Assembly (NCBI GenBank): GCA_009885185.1
Contig: VFLF01000660.1
Coordinates: forward strand, 1 to 10,061
DNA: 10,061 nucleotides
DNA from: Nitrosomonadales bacterium
GTDB lineage: Bacteria; Pseudomonadota; Gammaproteobacteria; Burkholderiales; SG8-41
Direction of reading: 5' to 3'
Shown here: piece after piece, positions 1 through 6,629 of the stretch
Layout: the number at the start of each line of letters is the position of its first letter
Position numbering within the stretch: the first letter of the stretch is position 1
The notes under the pieces: generated by a model
Database searches by the model: none
What the model saw: the letters and a program-made list of their open reading frames with translations, nothing else
Told to the model about the DNA's origin: nothing
Program-made: the position numbers and the translations under genes

Positions 1-121
1 CAGGTTGTCCGGCGACGGGTTTGTAGGTTTCCGGCGCGGGCTGCGCAAATGCCAGTTGTGCCACGAGCGGTGCCGCGAGCAGCAGTACCATCCACGCACC
101 ATGTCGCATACGCAAAGTCAT
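1..121 (-). CDS. exported protein, N-terminal fragment (runs off the left edge)
   Basis: Only the first 40 codons are in the window. The ATG at 121-119 is followed by a Sec-type signal peptide: a short basic N-region (residues R4, R6, H7), a hydrophobic stretch around residues 11-24 (MVLLLAAPLVAQLA) and a likely cleavage after the AFA of AFAQ near residue 26. The mature start reads QPAPETYKPVAGQP. The gene begins only 10 bp after the stop of the flavin monooxygenase on the same strand, so it is probably the third gene of that operon. A possible weak ribosome site (AAGAG) overlaps the preceding stop region. The mature N-terminus faintly recalls exported SAM-dependent methyltransferases of betaproteobacteria, but that is memory of a pattern and not a domain match. 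The function should be treated as unknown. Confidence 0.7.
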   Translation of the reverse strand, partial: MTLRMRHGAWMVLLLAAPLVAQLAFAQPAPETYKPVAGQP

Positions 122-131
122 GTAGGCACTC

Positions 132-1157
132 TTATTTCAGCGCCGGCATCACTTCTTTGGAAAACCGCTCCATCGAGCGCAGCACGCGTTTCTGATCCAT
201 GTCGCCGAACCAGAAGCTGCAATTGAAATGCGAAATGCCCATCACGGATTGCAGTTTTTTAATCTGCCGCGTGCAGGTTTCCGGCGAGCCGATGATGAGA
301 TAACGCTCGATCAGCTCATCAATGCTCGGCTCGGATTTCGGCATCACGGGGATGGCCTTGCCGTTTTCCACCTGCTCGTAGTGATTGCGCAGGCTCAACG
401 TGACGCGCATGTTCCATAGCGCGTGTTCGGCGGCGTCGCGCGCGTCGGCATCGCTCTCGGCGACATACACCGCGCGCTGCACGCCCACCCGCGGGGTCTT
501 CGGCGGCCGCACCTTGGCGACAACCTCTTCAAACATTTTGCCGAACGCGGCAAGGTGATCGACCGTCACGCCAAAGCCGCCGGTCAATACATCAAAACCG
601 CGGCGCACCGTGGCTTCGAGCGCATACGGGCTTTGCGCGACGATCCAGATCGGCGGATGCGGTGTTTGCATCGGCTGCGGAAACACCACCGTGTCGGGCA
701 CGTTGAAATGCGTGCCGCTGTGGCTAAACGTCTTGCCCTTCAACGCGGCGAGAATGATATCGAGCGACTCATCCCAGCGATGCTTGGCTTGTTCAAGGTC
801 CAGGCCGAATCGCTCAAACTCGTAGTTCTGATAACCACGGCCAAAGCCGATGTCGAGCCGCCCACCGGACAGCAGATCGAGCGTGGCGATTTCTTCGGCG
901 ACAATCAGTGGATGATGCAGCGGTATCACGATCACCGCGGTGCCCACGCGCAGCGTGGTGGTTTTGGCGGCGATGTGCGTGGCGAACTGCGCCGGGCGCG
1001 ACAAATAACCGTAGGTTGAAAAGTGATGCTCGCCCAGCCATACATTGCGAAAGCCGAGCGTCTCGGCGGCCAGCGCTTGCTCCACGCCGCGTGCATAGAT
1101 TTCCTGCGACGAACGCGCCGACGGCGATTGCATGAGCAGAAACGTGCCGATATCCAT
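132..1157 (-). CDS. LLM-class (bacterial luciferase-like) flavin-dependent oxidoreductase
   Basis: This 341-residue protein has the usual length of a single-domain luciferase-like monooxygenase (a TIM barrel that uses reduced FMN or F420). Family hallmarks are visible: an N-terminal strand MDIGTFLLMQ, the EHHF segment at residues 43-46, a GTAVIVIPLHHP strand-loop at 72-83, then LSGGRLDIGFGRGY at about 96-109, which forms the cofactor-phosphate side of the barrel in this family. No signal peptide is present, so it is cytoplasmic. The ATG at 1157 is preceded by a weak GGGA four bases upstream of CATC. The gene follows a Bug receptor by 42 bp and precedes an exported protein by 10 bp on the same strand. 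The receptor may therefore capture the compound that this enzyme oxidises, or a precursor of it. The substrate cannot be read from the sequence. FMN is more likely than F420 in a proteobacterium, which is an inference. Confidence 0.92.
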   Translation of the reverse strand: MDIGTFLLMQSPSARSSQEIYARGVEQALAAETLGFRNVWLGEHHFSTYGYLSRPAQFATHIAAKTTTLRVGTAVIVIPLHHPLIVAEEIATLDLLSGGRLDIGFGRGYQNYEFERFGLDLEQAKHRWDESLDIILAALKGKTFSHSGTHFNVPDTVVFPQPMQTPHPPIWIVAQSPYALEATVRRGFDVLTGGFGVTVDHLAAFGKMFEEVVAKVRPPKTPRVGVQRAVYVAESDADARDAAEHALWNMRVTLSLRNHYEQVENGKAIPVMPKSEPSIDELIERYLIIGSPETCTRQIKKLQSVMGISHFNCSFWFGDMDQKRVLRSMERFSKEVMPALK

Positions 1158-1199
1158 GATGATTCCCGGTGTCGATGGGTTTATTTTAAGTATTTGTTT

Positions 1200-2183
1200 T
1201 TATTCAGGTTTTATGCCAACGGCTTTGATGACTTTCGTCCACTTGTCGAGTTCACTTTGCAGAAACGGCCCCATCTCGGCAGGCGCCATGTCGAACGACA
1301 CCGCGCCCATCGATGCCAGGCGTTGTTTGACAGCGGGCGTTTGTTTGATCTGCTTCACCGCCTCGTGGAGCTTGTTCACCAGCGCGGGCGGCGTTTTCGC
1401 CGGTGCGGTCAGCAGATAAAACAGCAATCCTTCATAACCGGGCAAACCGCTCTCGGCCACCGTCGGCACGTCCGGCAGATTCGGCACTCGCTGTGCGGTG
1501 GCCACTGCCATCGCGCGCAGCTTGGCGCTTTGGATATGCGGCAGTGCCGCCACCACATGACTGAACGCAAACGGCACATGCCCGCCGAGCAACGCCACCA
1601 GCGACGGCGTGTCGCCCGGATACGAAATCTGCAACATGTCGATGCCCGCCATGTACTTGAACAGCGCCATGTTCAGGTGCGAGCTGGAACCGATGCTGGC
1701 GGTGCCGTGATTCATCGCGCCGGGCTTGGCCTTCGCCATCTTGATAATGTCCGCCACCGTCTTGCCGGGGAACGACGGATGCGCCACCAGCACGCCCGGC
1801 ACGTGCGCCATCATCGCCACCGACGCAAAATCGCGCATCGGATCGTATGGCACTTTGCCATACAGCGGCAGGCCGACGGTGAGCACATTGCTGTAGGTAA
1901 ACAACAACGTGTAGCCATCGGGTGCGGCCTTGGCCACCGCCGCGGCCGCGATCTGACCGCTGGCGCCGCCGCGGTTATCCACCACCACCGGCTGCCCCCA
2001 CAAATCCAGCATGCCCTGTTGCAGCAGTCGGCCAAGAATGTCCGTGCCGCCGCCGGGCGGCGAGGGGATCAGCATGCGTATCGGCTTATTCGGGTAGGGT
2101 TGCGCGGCGGCGCCGGCCGACCACGCCGCCATGCACGGCACGGCAGTCACAAGCAGGACAACGAATCGGAACAGAGAATTCAT
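1200..2183 (-). CDS. Bug / TTT-family periplasmic substrate-binding protein 1
   Basis: The protein has 327 residues from the ATG at 2183. A GTG 36 bases further upstream (2219) is in frame but would put a charged extension ahead of a clear signal peptide, so I chose the ATG. The signal peptide has a hydrophobic core FRFVVLLVTAV and cleaves near AGAAAQ (about residue 28). The mature protein opens with the Bug hallmark YPNKPIRMLIPSPPGGGTDIL (residues 30-50). This is followed by VDNRGGASGQIAAAAVAK (68-85) and APDGYTLL (87-94), the two loops that line the ligand cleft in this family, and by the VPYDPMRDFA motif at 111-120. Bug receptors bind carboxylates, amino acids, nicotinate-like and other small ligands. 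The ligand here is unknown. No TctA/TctB permease genes are nearby, so it is an orphan receptor. It is the first gene of the minus-strand cluster and is divergent from the MFS gene. Confidence 0.93.
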   Translation of the reverse strand: MNSLFRFVVLLVTAVPCMAAWSAGAAAQPYPNKPIRMLIPSPPGGGTDILGRLLQQGMLDLWGQPVVVDNRGGASGQIAAAAVAKAAPDGYTLLFTYSNVLTVGLPLYGKVPYDPMRDFASVAMMAHVPGVLVAHPSFPGKTVADIIKMAKAKPGAMNHGTASIGSSSHLNMALFKYMAGIDMLQISYPGDTPSLVALLGGHVPFAFSHVVAALPHIQSAKLRAMAVATAQRVPNLPDVPTVAESGLPGYEGLLFYLLTAPAKTPPALVNKLHEAVKQIKQTPAVKQRLASMGAVSFDMAPAEMGPFLQSELDKWTKVIKAVGIKPE

Positions 2184-2284
2184 ACGAGCGGCGTAGAAGG
2201 GATCAAAATAATCGTCCACATTAAAGCACTGGGTTGTGCATCTGCGAAACCAAGGCTATTGTAGCGAAACAACACACAAACACC
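2184..2284. promoter_or_regulatory. divergent intergenic region between receptor 1 and the MFS gene
   Basis: These 101 bp separate two genes pointing away from each other, so promoters for both must lie here or just inside the genes. On the plus strand, TTGTGC at 2234-2239 and TATTGT at 2257-2262 are 17 bases apart and form a plausible but weak sigma-70 pair. This would start the MFS transcript about 16 bases before its ATG. On the minus strand, TTTAAT (2227-2222 reading leftward) could serve as a -10, but I see no good -35. No convincing operator palindrome is evident. A shared regulator would be expected to act here. Confidence 0.45.
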
Positions 2285-3511
2285 ATGACCCCAATCCCGC
2301 AAACAGTACCCGCAATCGCGGCGGCATTGCCCGCCAACGGCTTTCCTCCCATCGTCAATCTGTTGCTGAACCTGGCGCACGCGATAGACCATATGTTCCT
2401 GCTGATTTTCGCCACGGCGGTGGCGACTGTCGCGGTGGAGTTCGGCTTTAACGACTGGACTGACCTCATGCCCTACAGCGTGGGCGCATTCGCGCTATTT
2501 GGACTAGGCTCGCTGCCCGCCGGGCGCCTCGGCGACCTGTGGGGCCGGCGCATCATGATGATTATTTTTTTCATCGGCATGGGCGTGTCGGCAATACTGG
2601 TGGCGCTGACGCAAAATGCATGGCAACTCGCGGCGGCGCTGACCCTGCTCGGCGCGTTTGCGGCGATTTATCATCCGGTGGGCATACCCATGCTGGTGCA
2701 GAACGTGCCGAACCCCGGCGCGGTGATCGGGCTCAATGGTCTGGTGGGTAATCTCGGCATTGCGGTGGCCGCGCTCTTGACCGGCTTTCTGGTGAAGTGG
2801 GTGGGCTGGCGCGCCGCGTTCATTGTCCCCGGCATCATCGCCATCGTGTGCGGCATTATTTTTGCGATTAAGTGTCCGCGTGAAAGCGAATCTCCATCCA
2901 AACGTAAAGGCGGCAAGGCGCAGGTGACACTCACCCCCGCGATGCTCGCGCGCGCCTTCGCCGTGATGACCAGCGCCGCCGCGGTCAGCGCCGTGCTGTT
3001 TAACTTCACCACCAACGGCAACGCGCAATTGCTGGCCGAAGGCTTTCGCGGCGTTATCGAAGACCCGGCGAAAATCGGCATCCTGCTCGCCACCATCTAC
3101 GCCATCGCATCGCTCGCGCAACTGGTCGTGGGCCGCCTGATCGACCGCATGCCCTTCAAACCGCTGCAACTGTGGATGTCGGTGATCCAGGTGCCGCTGC
3201 TGATCATCGCCGCGTACTCACAAAGCTGGTGGCTGTTCGCCTCGCTGCTGGCGGTGATGGTGTTCGTGTTCGGCTCGATTCCCTTTACCGACGCCATGAT
3301 CGTGCGCTATGTCGATGACCGCCTGCGCTCGCGCGTCGCCGGCATGCGGCTGACGGTGGCATTCGGATTCAGCTCCGGGGCGGTGTGGATACTGGGGCCG
3401 ATGGTGAAGGAAATCGGTTTTTCCAACGCGCTGTGGATCATGGCAGGGATTGCGGCGCTGAAAGCGGCGATTGTTTTGTTGCTGCCGGAGGAGCCTACAG
3501 ACGGCAGGTAA
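2285..3511 (+). CDS. MFS transporter
   Basis: The product has 408 residues from the ATG at 2285. The frame is open upstream to a TTG at 2234, but those 17 codons are polar, and the TTG coincides with the best -35 candidate, so the ATG is preferred even though it has no strong ribosome site. The protein is almost entirely hydrophobic helices, consistent with 12 membrane spans. The major facilitator motif A appears as GRLGDLWGRR at residues 80-89 after the second span. AIYHPVGIP in the fourth or fifth helix region resembles the FHPxG segment of fosmidomycin-resistance-type carriers, but substrate assignment is not possible. A basic, hydrophilic loop (PRESESPSKRKGGK) in the middle separates the two six-helix halves. 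It acts in the inner membrane as a proton-coupled carrier. It is divergent from the receptor/flavin oxidoreductase cluster, so it may import or export a related compound, which is an inference. Confidence 0.93.
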   Translation: MTPIPQTVPAIAAALPANGFPPIVNLLLNLAHAIDHMFLLIFATAVATVAVEFGFNDWTDLMPYSVGAFALFGLGSLPAGRLGDLWGRRIMMIIFFIGMGVSAILVALTQNAWQLAAALTLLGAFAAIYHPVGIPMLVQNVPNPGAVIGLNGLVGNLGIAVAALLTGFLVKWVGWRAAFIVPGIIAIVCGIIFAIKCPRESESPSKRKGGKAQVTLTPAMLARAFAVMTSAAAVSAVLFNFTTNGNAQLLAEGFRGVIEDPAKIGILLATIYAIASLAQLVVGRLIDRMPFKPLQLWMSVIQVPLLIIAAYSQSWWLFASLLAVMVFVFGSIPFTDAMIVRYVDDRLRSRVAGMRLTVAFGFSSGAVWILGPMVKEIGFSNALWIMAGIAALKAAIVLLLPEEPTDGR

Positions 3512-3513
3512 TG

Positions 3514-3542
3514 TTGTTTAAAAACAGATAGTTATGTAATAT
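3514..3542 (+). promoter_or_regulatory. weak promoter candidate for the creatininase-family gene
   Basis: The 92-bp gap after the MFS stop is AT-rich compared with its surroundings. TTGTTT (3514-3519) and TAATAT (3537-3542) are separated by 17 bases; each matches only part of the sigma-70 consensus. Read-through from the MFS gene is equally possible, because no terminator hairpin is visible between them. Confidence 0.25.
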
Positions 3543-3590
3543 CAAGTCTGGCCCTATTTTCGCTATTTTCGTATCAGTCAATTATTTGCG

Positions 3591-3597
3591 AAAGGAG
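3591..3597 (+). promoter_or_regulatory. strong ribosome binding site fixing a GTG start
   Basis: AAAGGAG lies six bases before the GTG at 3604. It decides the start of the creatininase-family gene: the in-frame TTG at 3586 lies upstream of this site and would put charged residues before the signal peptide. Confidence 0.8.
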
Positions 3598-3603
3598 TCC
3601 ACT

Positions 3604-4410
3604 GTGAAACGCGTCATCGTACTGATATGCACATACTTTGTGATTTCCGCCGCTGCGCACGCTGCTGGCATTCCCGATACGGTTCACGTCGAGGAGTTAA
3701 CATGGACGGAGGTGCGTGATCTCATAAAAGGGGGAAAGACTACGATCATTTTCCCTACCGGCGGCACCGAACAGAATGGCCCGCACATGGTGCTAGGTAA
3801 ACACAACTTTATTGTCAAGTACACAGCGGAGCAAATCGCGCGACGGCTGGGCAACGCGCTTGTTGCACCGGTGCTCGCGTACGTGCCTGAGGGGGACATC
3901 GACCCGCCGACGAGCCACATGCAATATCCCGGAACGATCACCTTGCCCCACGAATTCTTTATGCGCGTTACCGAATACGCCGCCCGCAGCTTCCGCGTAA
4001 ATGGCTTCAAGAACATCATACTGATTGGGGACAGCGGACCCAACCAAAAGGGATTGCAGTTGGTTGCTGGCATTCTCAACAAGGAGTGGTCAGGTACGGA
4101 CGTTCGCGTACATTTCATCCCTGATTACTACGACGAGAATGGATTTCGCAAGTGGCTGCAGGAGCAGGGAGAAACACTGAACGACATCGGAACTCACGCT
4201 GGAATTTCGGACACGTCCCAGTTGCTGGCGCTGAACCCTGCATGGATACGTAAAGACAAGATTGCCCCTGGCGGTGACCGTAAGAGCACCGGCGTAAGCG
4301 GCAATCCCACTCGCGCAAATATTACCTACGGAAAGAAGGGTCTCGAATTCAAGATCGAATCGGCAATTGCGCAAATCAAAAAGCTGATTGCAATTCAAGA
4401 AGGAAAGTAG
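3604..4410 (+). CDS. exported creatininase-family protein with altered metal site
   Basis: This 268-residue protein starts at GTG 3604, chosen for its strong ribosome site. It carries a Sec signal peptide with core VIVLICTYFVISAAA and cleavage near AHA (residue 20), unlike the cytoplasmic classical enzymes. The creatininase/formamide-hydrolase fold is recognised from PTGGTEQNGPHMVLGKHN (51-68), the HMQYPGTITLP stretch (105-115), the strand FKNIILIGDSGPNQ (135-148) and THAGISDTS (197-205). In characterised creatininases the first motif reads E-Q-H...D and the second N-G-H-(G/Y)-(G/E)-N, giving Glu, His, Asp and His metal ligands. Here Glu56 is kept, but the His becomes Asn58, the Asp becomes His67 and the second-motif His becomes Ser144 (with Asp143 next to it). 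It may use a different metal set, be catalytically altered, or be a binding protein. It follows the MFS gene by 92 bp and ends just before a hairpin. The substrate is unknown; family members hydrolyse cyclic or linear amides. Confidence 0.85.
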   Translation: MKRVIVLICTYFVISAAAHAAGIPDTVHVEELTWTEVRDLIKGGKTTIIFPTGGTEQNGPHMVLGKHNFIVKYTAEQIARRLGNALVAPVLAYVPEGDIDPPTSHMQYPGTITLPHEFFMRVTEYAARSFRVNGFKNIILIGDSGPNQKGLQLVAGILNKEWSGTDVRVHFIPDYYDENGFRKWLQEQGETLNDIGTHAGISDTSQLLALNPAWIRKDKIAPGGDRKSTGVSGNPTRANITYGKKGLEFKIESAIAQIKKLIAIQEGK

Positions 4411-4415
4411 TCGAC

Positions 4416-4444
4416 GCGGGCAAAACAAAGAGGGTTTTGCCCGC
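4416..4444 (+). terminator. stem-loop terminator after the creatininase-family gene
   Basis: A perfect 11-bp inverted repeat (GCGGGCAAAAC at 4416-4426 and its complement at 4434-4444) encloses a 7-base loop, starting six bases after the stop codon. There is no immediate U-run, only CTTTTG a few bases on, so termination efficiency is uncertain. The position and perfect stem still make a terminator the best reading. It would insulate the toxin-antitoxin pair downstream. Confidence 0.65.
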
Positions 4445-4476
4445 TCCTGCTTTTGTCCGCTCGCAGAGTGGGTCCG

Positions 4477-4494
4477 GTAGCACTAATGTGCTAC
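4477..4494. repeat. perfect palindrome upstream of the antitoxin gene
   Basis: GTAGCAC at 4477-4483 and GTGCTAC at 4488-4494 are exact inverted repeats around the centre TAAT. The site is 46 bp before the antitoxin ATG and abuts the AT-rich element that should contain the promoter. This is the expected place and shape for the operator bound by a ribbon-helix-helix antitoxin or its toxin complex. The binding is inferred. Confidence 0.55.
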
Positions 4495-4517
4495 ACTTTA
4501 TAAATATATAAATAGTG
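4494..4517 (+). promoter_or_regulatory. AT-rich promoter/operator element of the toxin-antitoxin operon
   Basis: This 24-bp stretch is nearly all A and T, flanked by CACT and AGTG as an imperfect inverted repeat. It contains two -10-like TATAAA hexamers (4499-4504 and 4507-4512). No good -35 hexamer is seen at the right distance, so the exact start point is open. The antitoxin ribosome site AAGGA (4527-4531) follows, nine bases before the ATG at 4541. Confidence 0.45.
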
Positions 4518-4540
4518 ACATTGAATAAGGATAGGCCGCC

Positions 4541-4825
4541 ATGTCCACAACCACCATTCGTCTGCCCGATGACCTGAAGGCACGCGTTGCGGCGGTCGCT
4601 GAACGCACTGGCACGACCGCGCACGGTTTTATTCTGGACGCTATCGCCGAAAAAACCGCTCAGGAGGAGCGACGTGCCGAGTTCAATGACGTGGCCGACA
4701 AGCGCTATGCGCAATTTATGGAATCGGGGAAATCCATACCCTGGCCAGAAATGAAAGCGTATCTCTTGGCGCGAGCCAAGGGTAAGACAGCAGAGCGCCC
4801 GGCTCCGCGGAAATTTACCCGTTGA
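4541..4825 (+). CDS. ribbon-helix-helix antitoxin (CopG/ParD-like)
   Basis: The product is 94 residues. The N-terminus, STTTIRLPDDLKARVAAVAERTGTTAHGFILDAIAEK (2-38), is a textbook ribbon-helix-helix DNA-binding fold: a short strand TTTIRLP that would pair in the dimer and contact the operator, then two helices. The remaining part (residues about 40-94) is charged and helical, includes the PWPEMKAYL segment, and is expected to wrap and neutralise the toxin. The ATG at 4541 has an AAGGA ribosome site. Its TGA stop overlaps the toxin's TTG start (TTGA), the usual arrangement that couples toxin translation to antitoxin. The protein should bind the palindrome and AT-rich element just upstream and repress its own operon. 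Identification of the fold is secure; the exact subfamily is not. Confidence 0.92.
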   Translation: MSTTTIRLPDDLKARVAAVAERTGTTAHGFILDAIAEKTAQEERRAEFNDVADKRYAQFMESGKSIPWPEMKAYLLARAKGKTAERPAPRKFTR

Positions 4826-5124
4826 AGACGACACGCATCGAATTACTGCCTGGCGTCGGGGATGATCTGGATCGTATTTTAGAATTTCTGCATGCGCACG
4901 ATGTTGAGGATGCGGCGTCACGCCCTCAAGAAATCATTCAGGCCATTGATGTGCTGGCCCACAATCCGTTGATTGGACGGCCCGCCAGCGATGGTAAACG
5001 TGAACTGGTGATCGGGCGGCAGTCACGCGGTTACGTCGCGTTGTACCGCTACGTCGAAGAAATCGACACCGTGTTCGTGCTGGCGTTGCGCAGTCAGCGT
5101 GAAGCAGGGTATCGCGATGGCTGA
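4822..5124 (+). CDS. RelE/ParE-family toxin
   Basis: The 100-residue product has the RelE/ParE fold layout: strand TRIELLP, two helices containing DDLDRILEFLHAHDVEDA and EIIQAIDVLAHNP, the LIGRP turn (55-59), then the beta-sheet strands with RELVIG, GYVALYRY and DTVFVLALRSQREAGY at the C-terminus. The start is TTG at 4822, sharing four bases with the antitoxin stop, with no separate ribosome site, so it is probably made only by translational coupling. This context and the PLIGRP / RSQREAGY pattern favour a ParE-like member (gyrase-directed in studied cases) rather than a ribosome-dependent RelE nuclease. The target is inferred, not shown. The gene converges on the lyase gene with 23 bp between stops. 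It appears intact. Confidence 0.92.
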   Translation: MKTTRIELLPGVGDDLDRILEFLHAHDVEDAASRPQEIIQAIDVLAHNPLIGRPASDGKRELVIGRQSRGYVALYRYVEEIDTVFVLALRSQREAGYRDG

Positions 5125-5159
5125 GACAGGCGCGGAACCGGTGCACCTTACCGCCTGTC
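5125..5159. terminator. inverted repeat between the convergent toxin and lyase genes
   Basis: GACAGGCG at 5125-5132 and its complement CGCCTGTC at 5152-5159 flank a 19-base spacer that itself contains the palindrome GGTGCACC (5140-5147). The structure begins directly after the toxin stop and overlaps the last codons of the lyase gene (stop at 5150-5148). It could serve as a two-way terminator, but there are no T-runs on either side, so the call is tentative. Confidence 0.35.
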
Positions 5160-6617
5160 CGCGGCAACTGCGTTGAACGCATTCTCAAGCAGACCATCCG
5201 CCCGCGCAAGATTTCCGGTAATGGTTTTCAGCCACGCGCTATCCGCCAACACGGTGGCCCGTTCCTCCACCAGCATCCGATTCACCTCACTCAACTGCGG
5301 CCCGCCGATGCCCTTGCGGCCGAACACCATGTATTCGGCGCTGATGACTTCGCGGAAGGCGGCTTCGGTGAGTGGCAGTTCGGTCTGCGTTTGCTCGCGA
5401 TAGATGCGTGCGGCCTCTGCATACGGGATCTCGTCGATCTTGAGCCGGTTGCTGCGCCCGTAGTCGGTGAGCTTGGACGCGAAGTGGTGGCCGATGCGAA
5501 ACGGCACATCGGCTTTTTGCATCAGAGCGTCGGCGATTTCGGTGGTGGTGGAGTAATCGGCTTTGACTTCGGCCAGCGCGCGGTCCTTGTTGACCACTAG
5601 GCCGGCCATCACCTGTTGCAATAGCTTGAACACCTGCAAGGCGCGCGCGCAGGGAACGGGGTCGTACATGCGGTAGTCGAACATACCGGTGCGGTTGTTG
5701 TGCGAAATCAAAAACACCGTGTGCATGTCGCCGAGCAGAATACTGCTCTGCGCGCGCAGTTGCTCCAGCGCCGCCGGGTTGCGCTTTTGCGGCATGATGC
5801 TGCTGACGCCCGTGAGTTCGCCTGTCGCCAATAGAAACCACGGCATCGGGTCGGCATACTGCGTGTGCATGTCCTGCGCGAACTGGCCGATCTGCACGGC
5901 GGCGATCGACAATGCACTCGCCACGTCGAGCGCACTGTCCACCGGTGCCAGATGATTGGCGTCGTAGGCGTTTTCCAGCAGGCCATCGAAGCCCAGCAGC
6001 ACCGCGAGGCGTTTGCGGTCTATCGCAAAGCTCGACGTGGCGAGCGCCGCCGCGCCCAGCGGATTGCGGTTGATGCGCGCGTACGCTTCTTGCAGGCGCT
6101 GCGTTTCGCGCGCCAGTGCCGCCGCCAACGCGTGCAGGTAATGCGCGAACGTGGTGGGCTGTGCCTGCACGCCGTGGGTGTAGGCGGGAATGATGGTTTC
6201 GGTGTGCTGCGCCGCCAGCGCCAGCGTGGCCTCGCGCGCGGCGATCAGGCCTTCGATCTCCAGCAACAGGCCGCCGCGCAGATTCATGCGCGCGATGGTC
6301 GATGCAATGTCCTGACGGCTGCGCCCGCTGTGCAGACGCGAAGCGTCCGCGCCGACGGCGGCGATCAGGCGCGGTTCGTAATCGAGATAATCCGCCGAGC
6401 GCCGAGGTATGCCCGAAGTACGAGCGTCTTCAATCACTTTGGCAATGCCCACCGCGATACGTGCCGCCGTTTCGCGCGGCACGATGCCGCCCTCGGCGAG
6501 CATCACAATGCAGGCCTTGTTGACCTGATCGAGAAATTCCGGCGAGCGTCCGCCGCTGCGAAACGCTTCGTTGATGTCGAGTGCGCCGTGCGGCGCGGAG
6601 GTATCGGTGTGGGTCAC
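5148..6617 (-). CDS. argininosuccinate-lyase-like enzyme (aspartase/fumarase superfamily)
   Basis: This 489-residue cytoplasmic protein carries the superfamily signatures in order: LHSGRSRQD at 95-103, the YTHGVQAQPTTFAHY helix at 146-160 with the likely catalytic-relay His148, NPLGAAAL at 185-192, and the flexible-loop signature GVSSIMPQKRNP at 270-281 that contains the catalytic serine. Such lyases remove a fumarate-like group by breaking a C-N bond. In true ArgH the first signature is normally HTGRSRNDQ; here Asn-Asp-Gln is Gln-Asp-Ile, so the substrate may differ. EDDS lyase is a known ArgH-like example acting on N-succinyl amines. The GTG at 6617 is the only sensible start: an in-frame TAG lies 12 bases upstream and is the stop of the broken DUF1080 gene. 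No ribosome site is seen, suggesting translational coupling. I do not call it argH. Confidence 0.88.
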   Translation of the reverse strand: MTHTDTSAPHGALDINEAFRSGGRSPEFLDQVNKACIVMLAEGGIVPRETAARIAVGIAKVIEDARTSGIPRRSADYLDYEPRLIAAVGADASRLHSGRSRQDIASTIARMNLRGGLLLEIEGLIAAREATLALAAQHTETIIPAYTHGVQAQPTTFAHYLHALAAALARETQRLQEAYARINRNPLGAAALATSSFAIDRKRLAVLLGFDGLLENAYDANHLAPVDSALDVASALSIAAVQIGQFAQDMHTQYADPMPWFLLATGELTGVSSIMPQKRNPAALEQLRAQSSILLGDMHTVFLISHNNRTGMFDYRMYDPVPCARALQVFKLLQQVMAGLVVNKDRALAEVKADYSTTTEIADALMQKADVPFRIGHHFASKLTDYGRSNRLKIDEIPYAEAARIYREQTQTELPLTEAAFREVISAEYMVFGRKGIGGPQLSEVNRMLVEERATVLADSAWLKTITGNLARADGLLENAFNAVAADRR

Positions 6618-6629
6618 GAGGAGGCGGCG

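Noticed and set aside
2184..2219. GTG start at 2219 for receptor 1
   Set aside because: It would place an acidic, aromatic 12-residue extension ahead of a classical signal peptide; the ATG at 2183 fits export.
1023..2264. Long plus-strand open frame of about 413 codons opposite receptor 1
   Set aside because: Its product is Arg/His/Gln-rich with no domain pattern. It runs antisense to a clear Bug receptor and is explained by GC-rich codon bias of the real gene.
4376..4921. Minus-strand open frame across the toxin-antitoxin control region
   Set aside because: It runs through the terminator hairpin, the AT-rich promoter element and the well-recognised antitoxin gene, and its sequence shows no domain.
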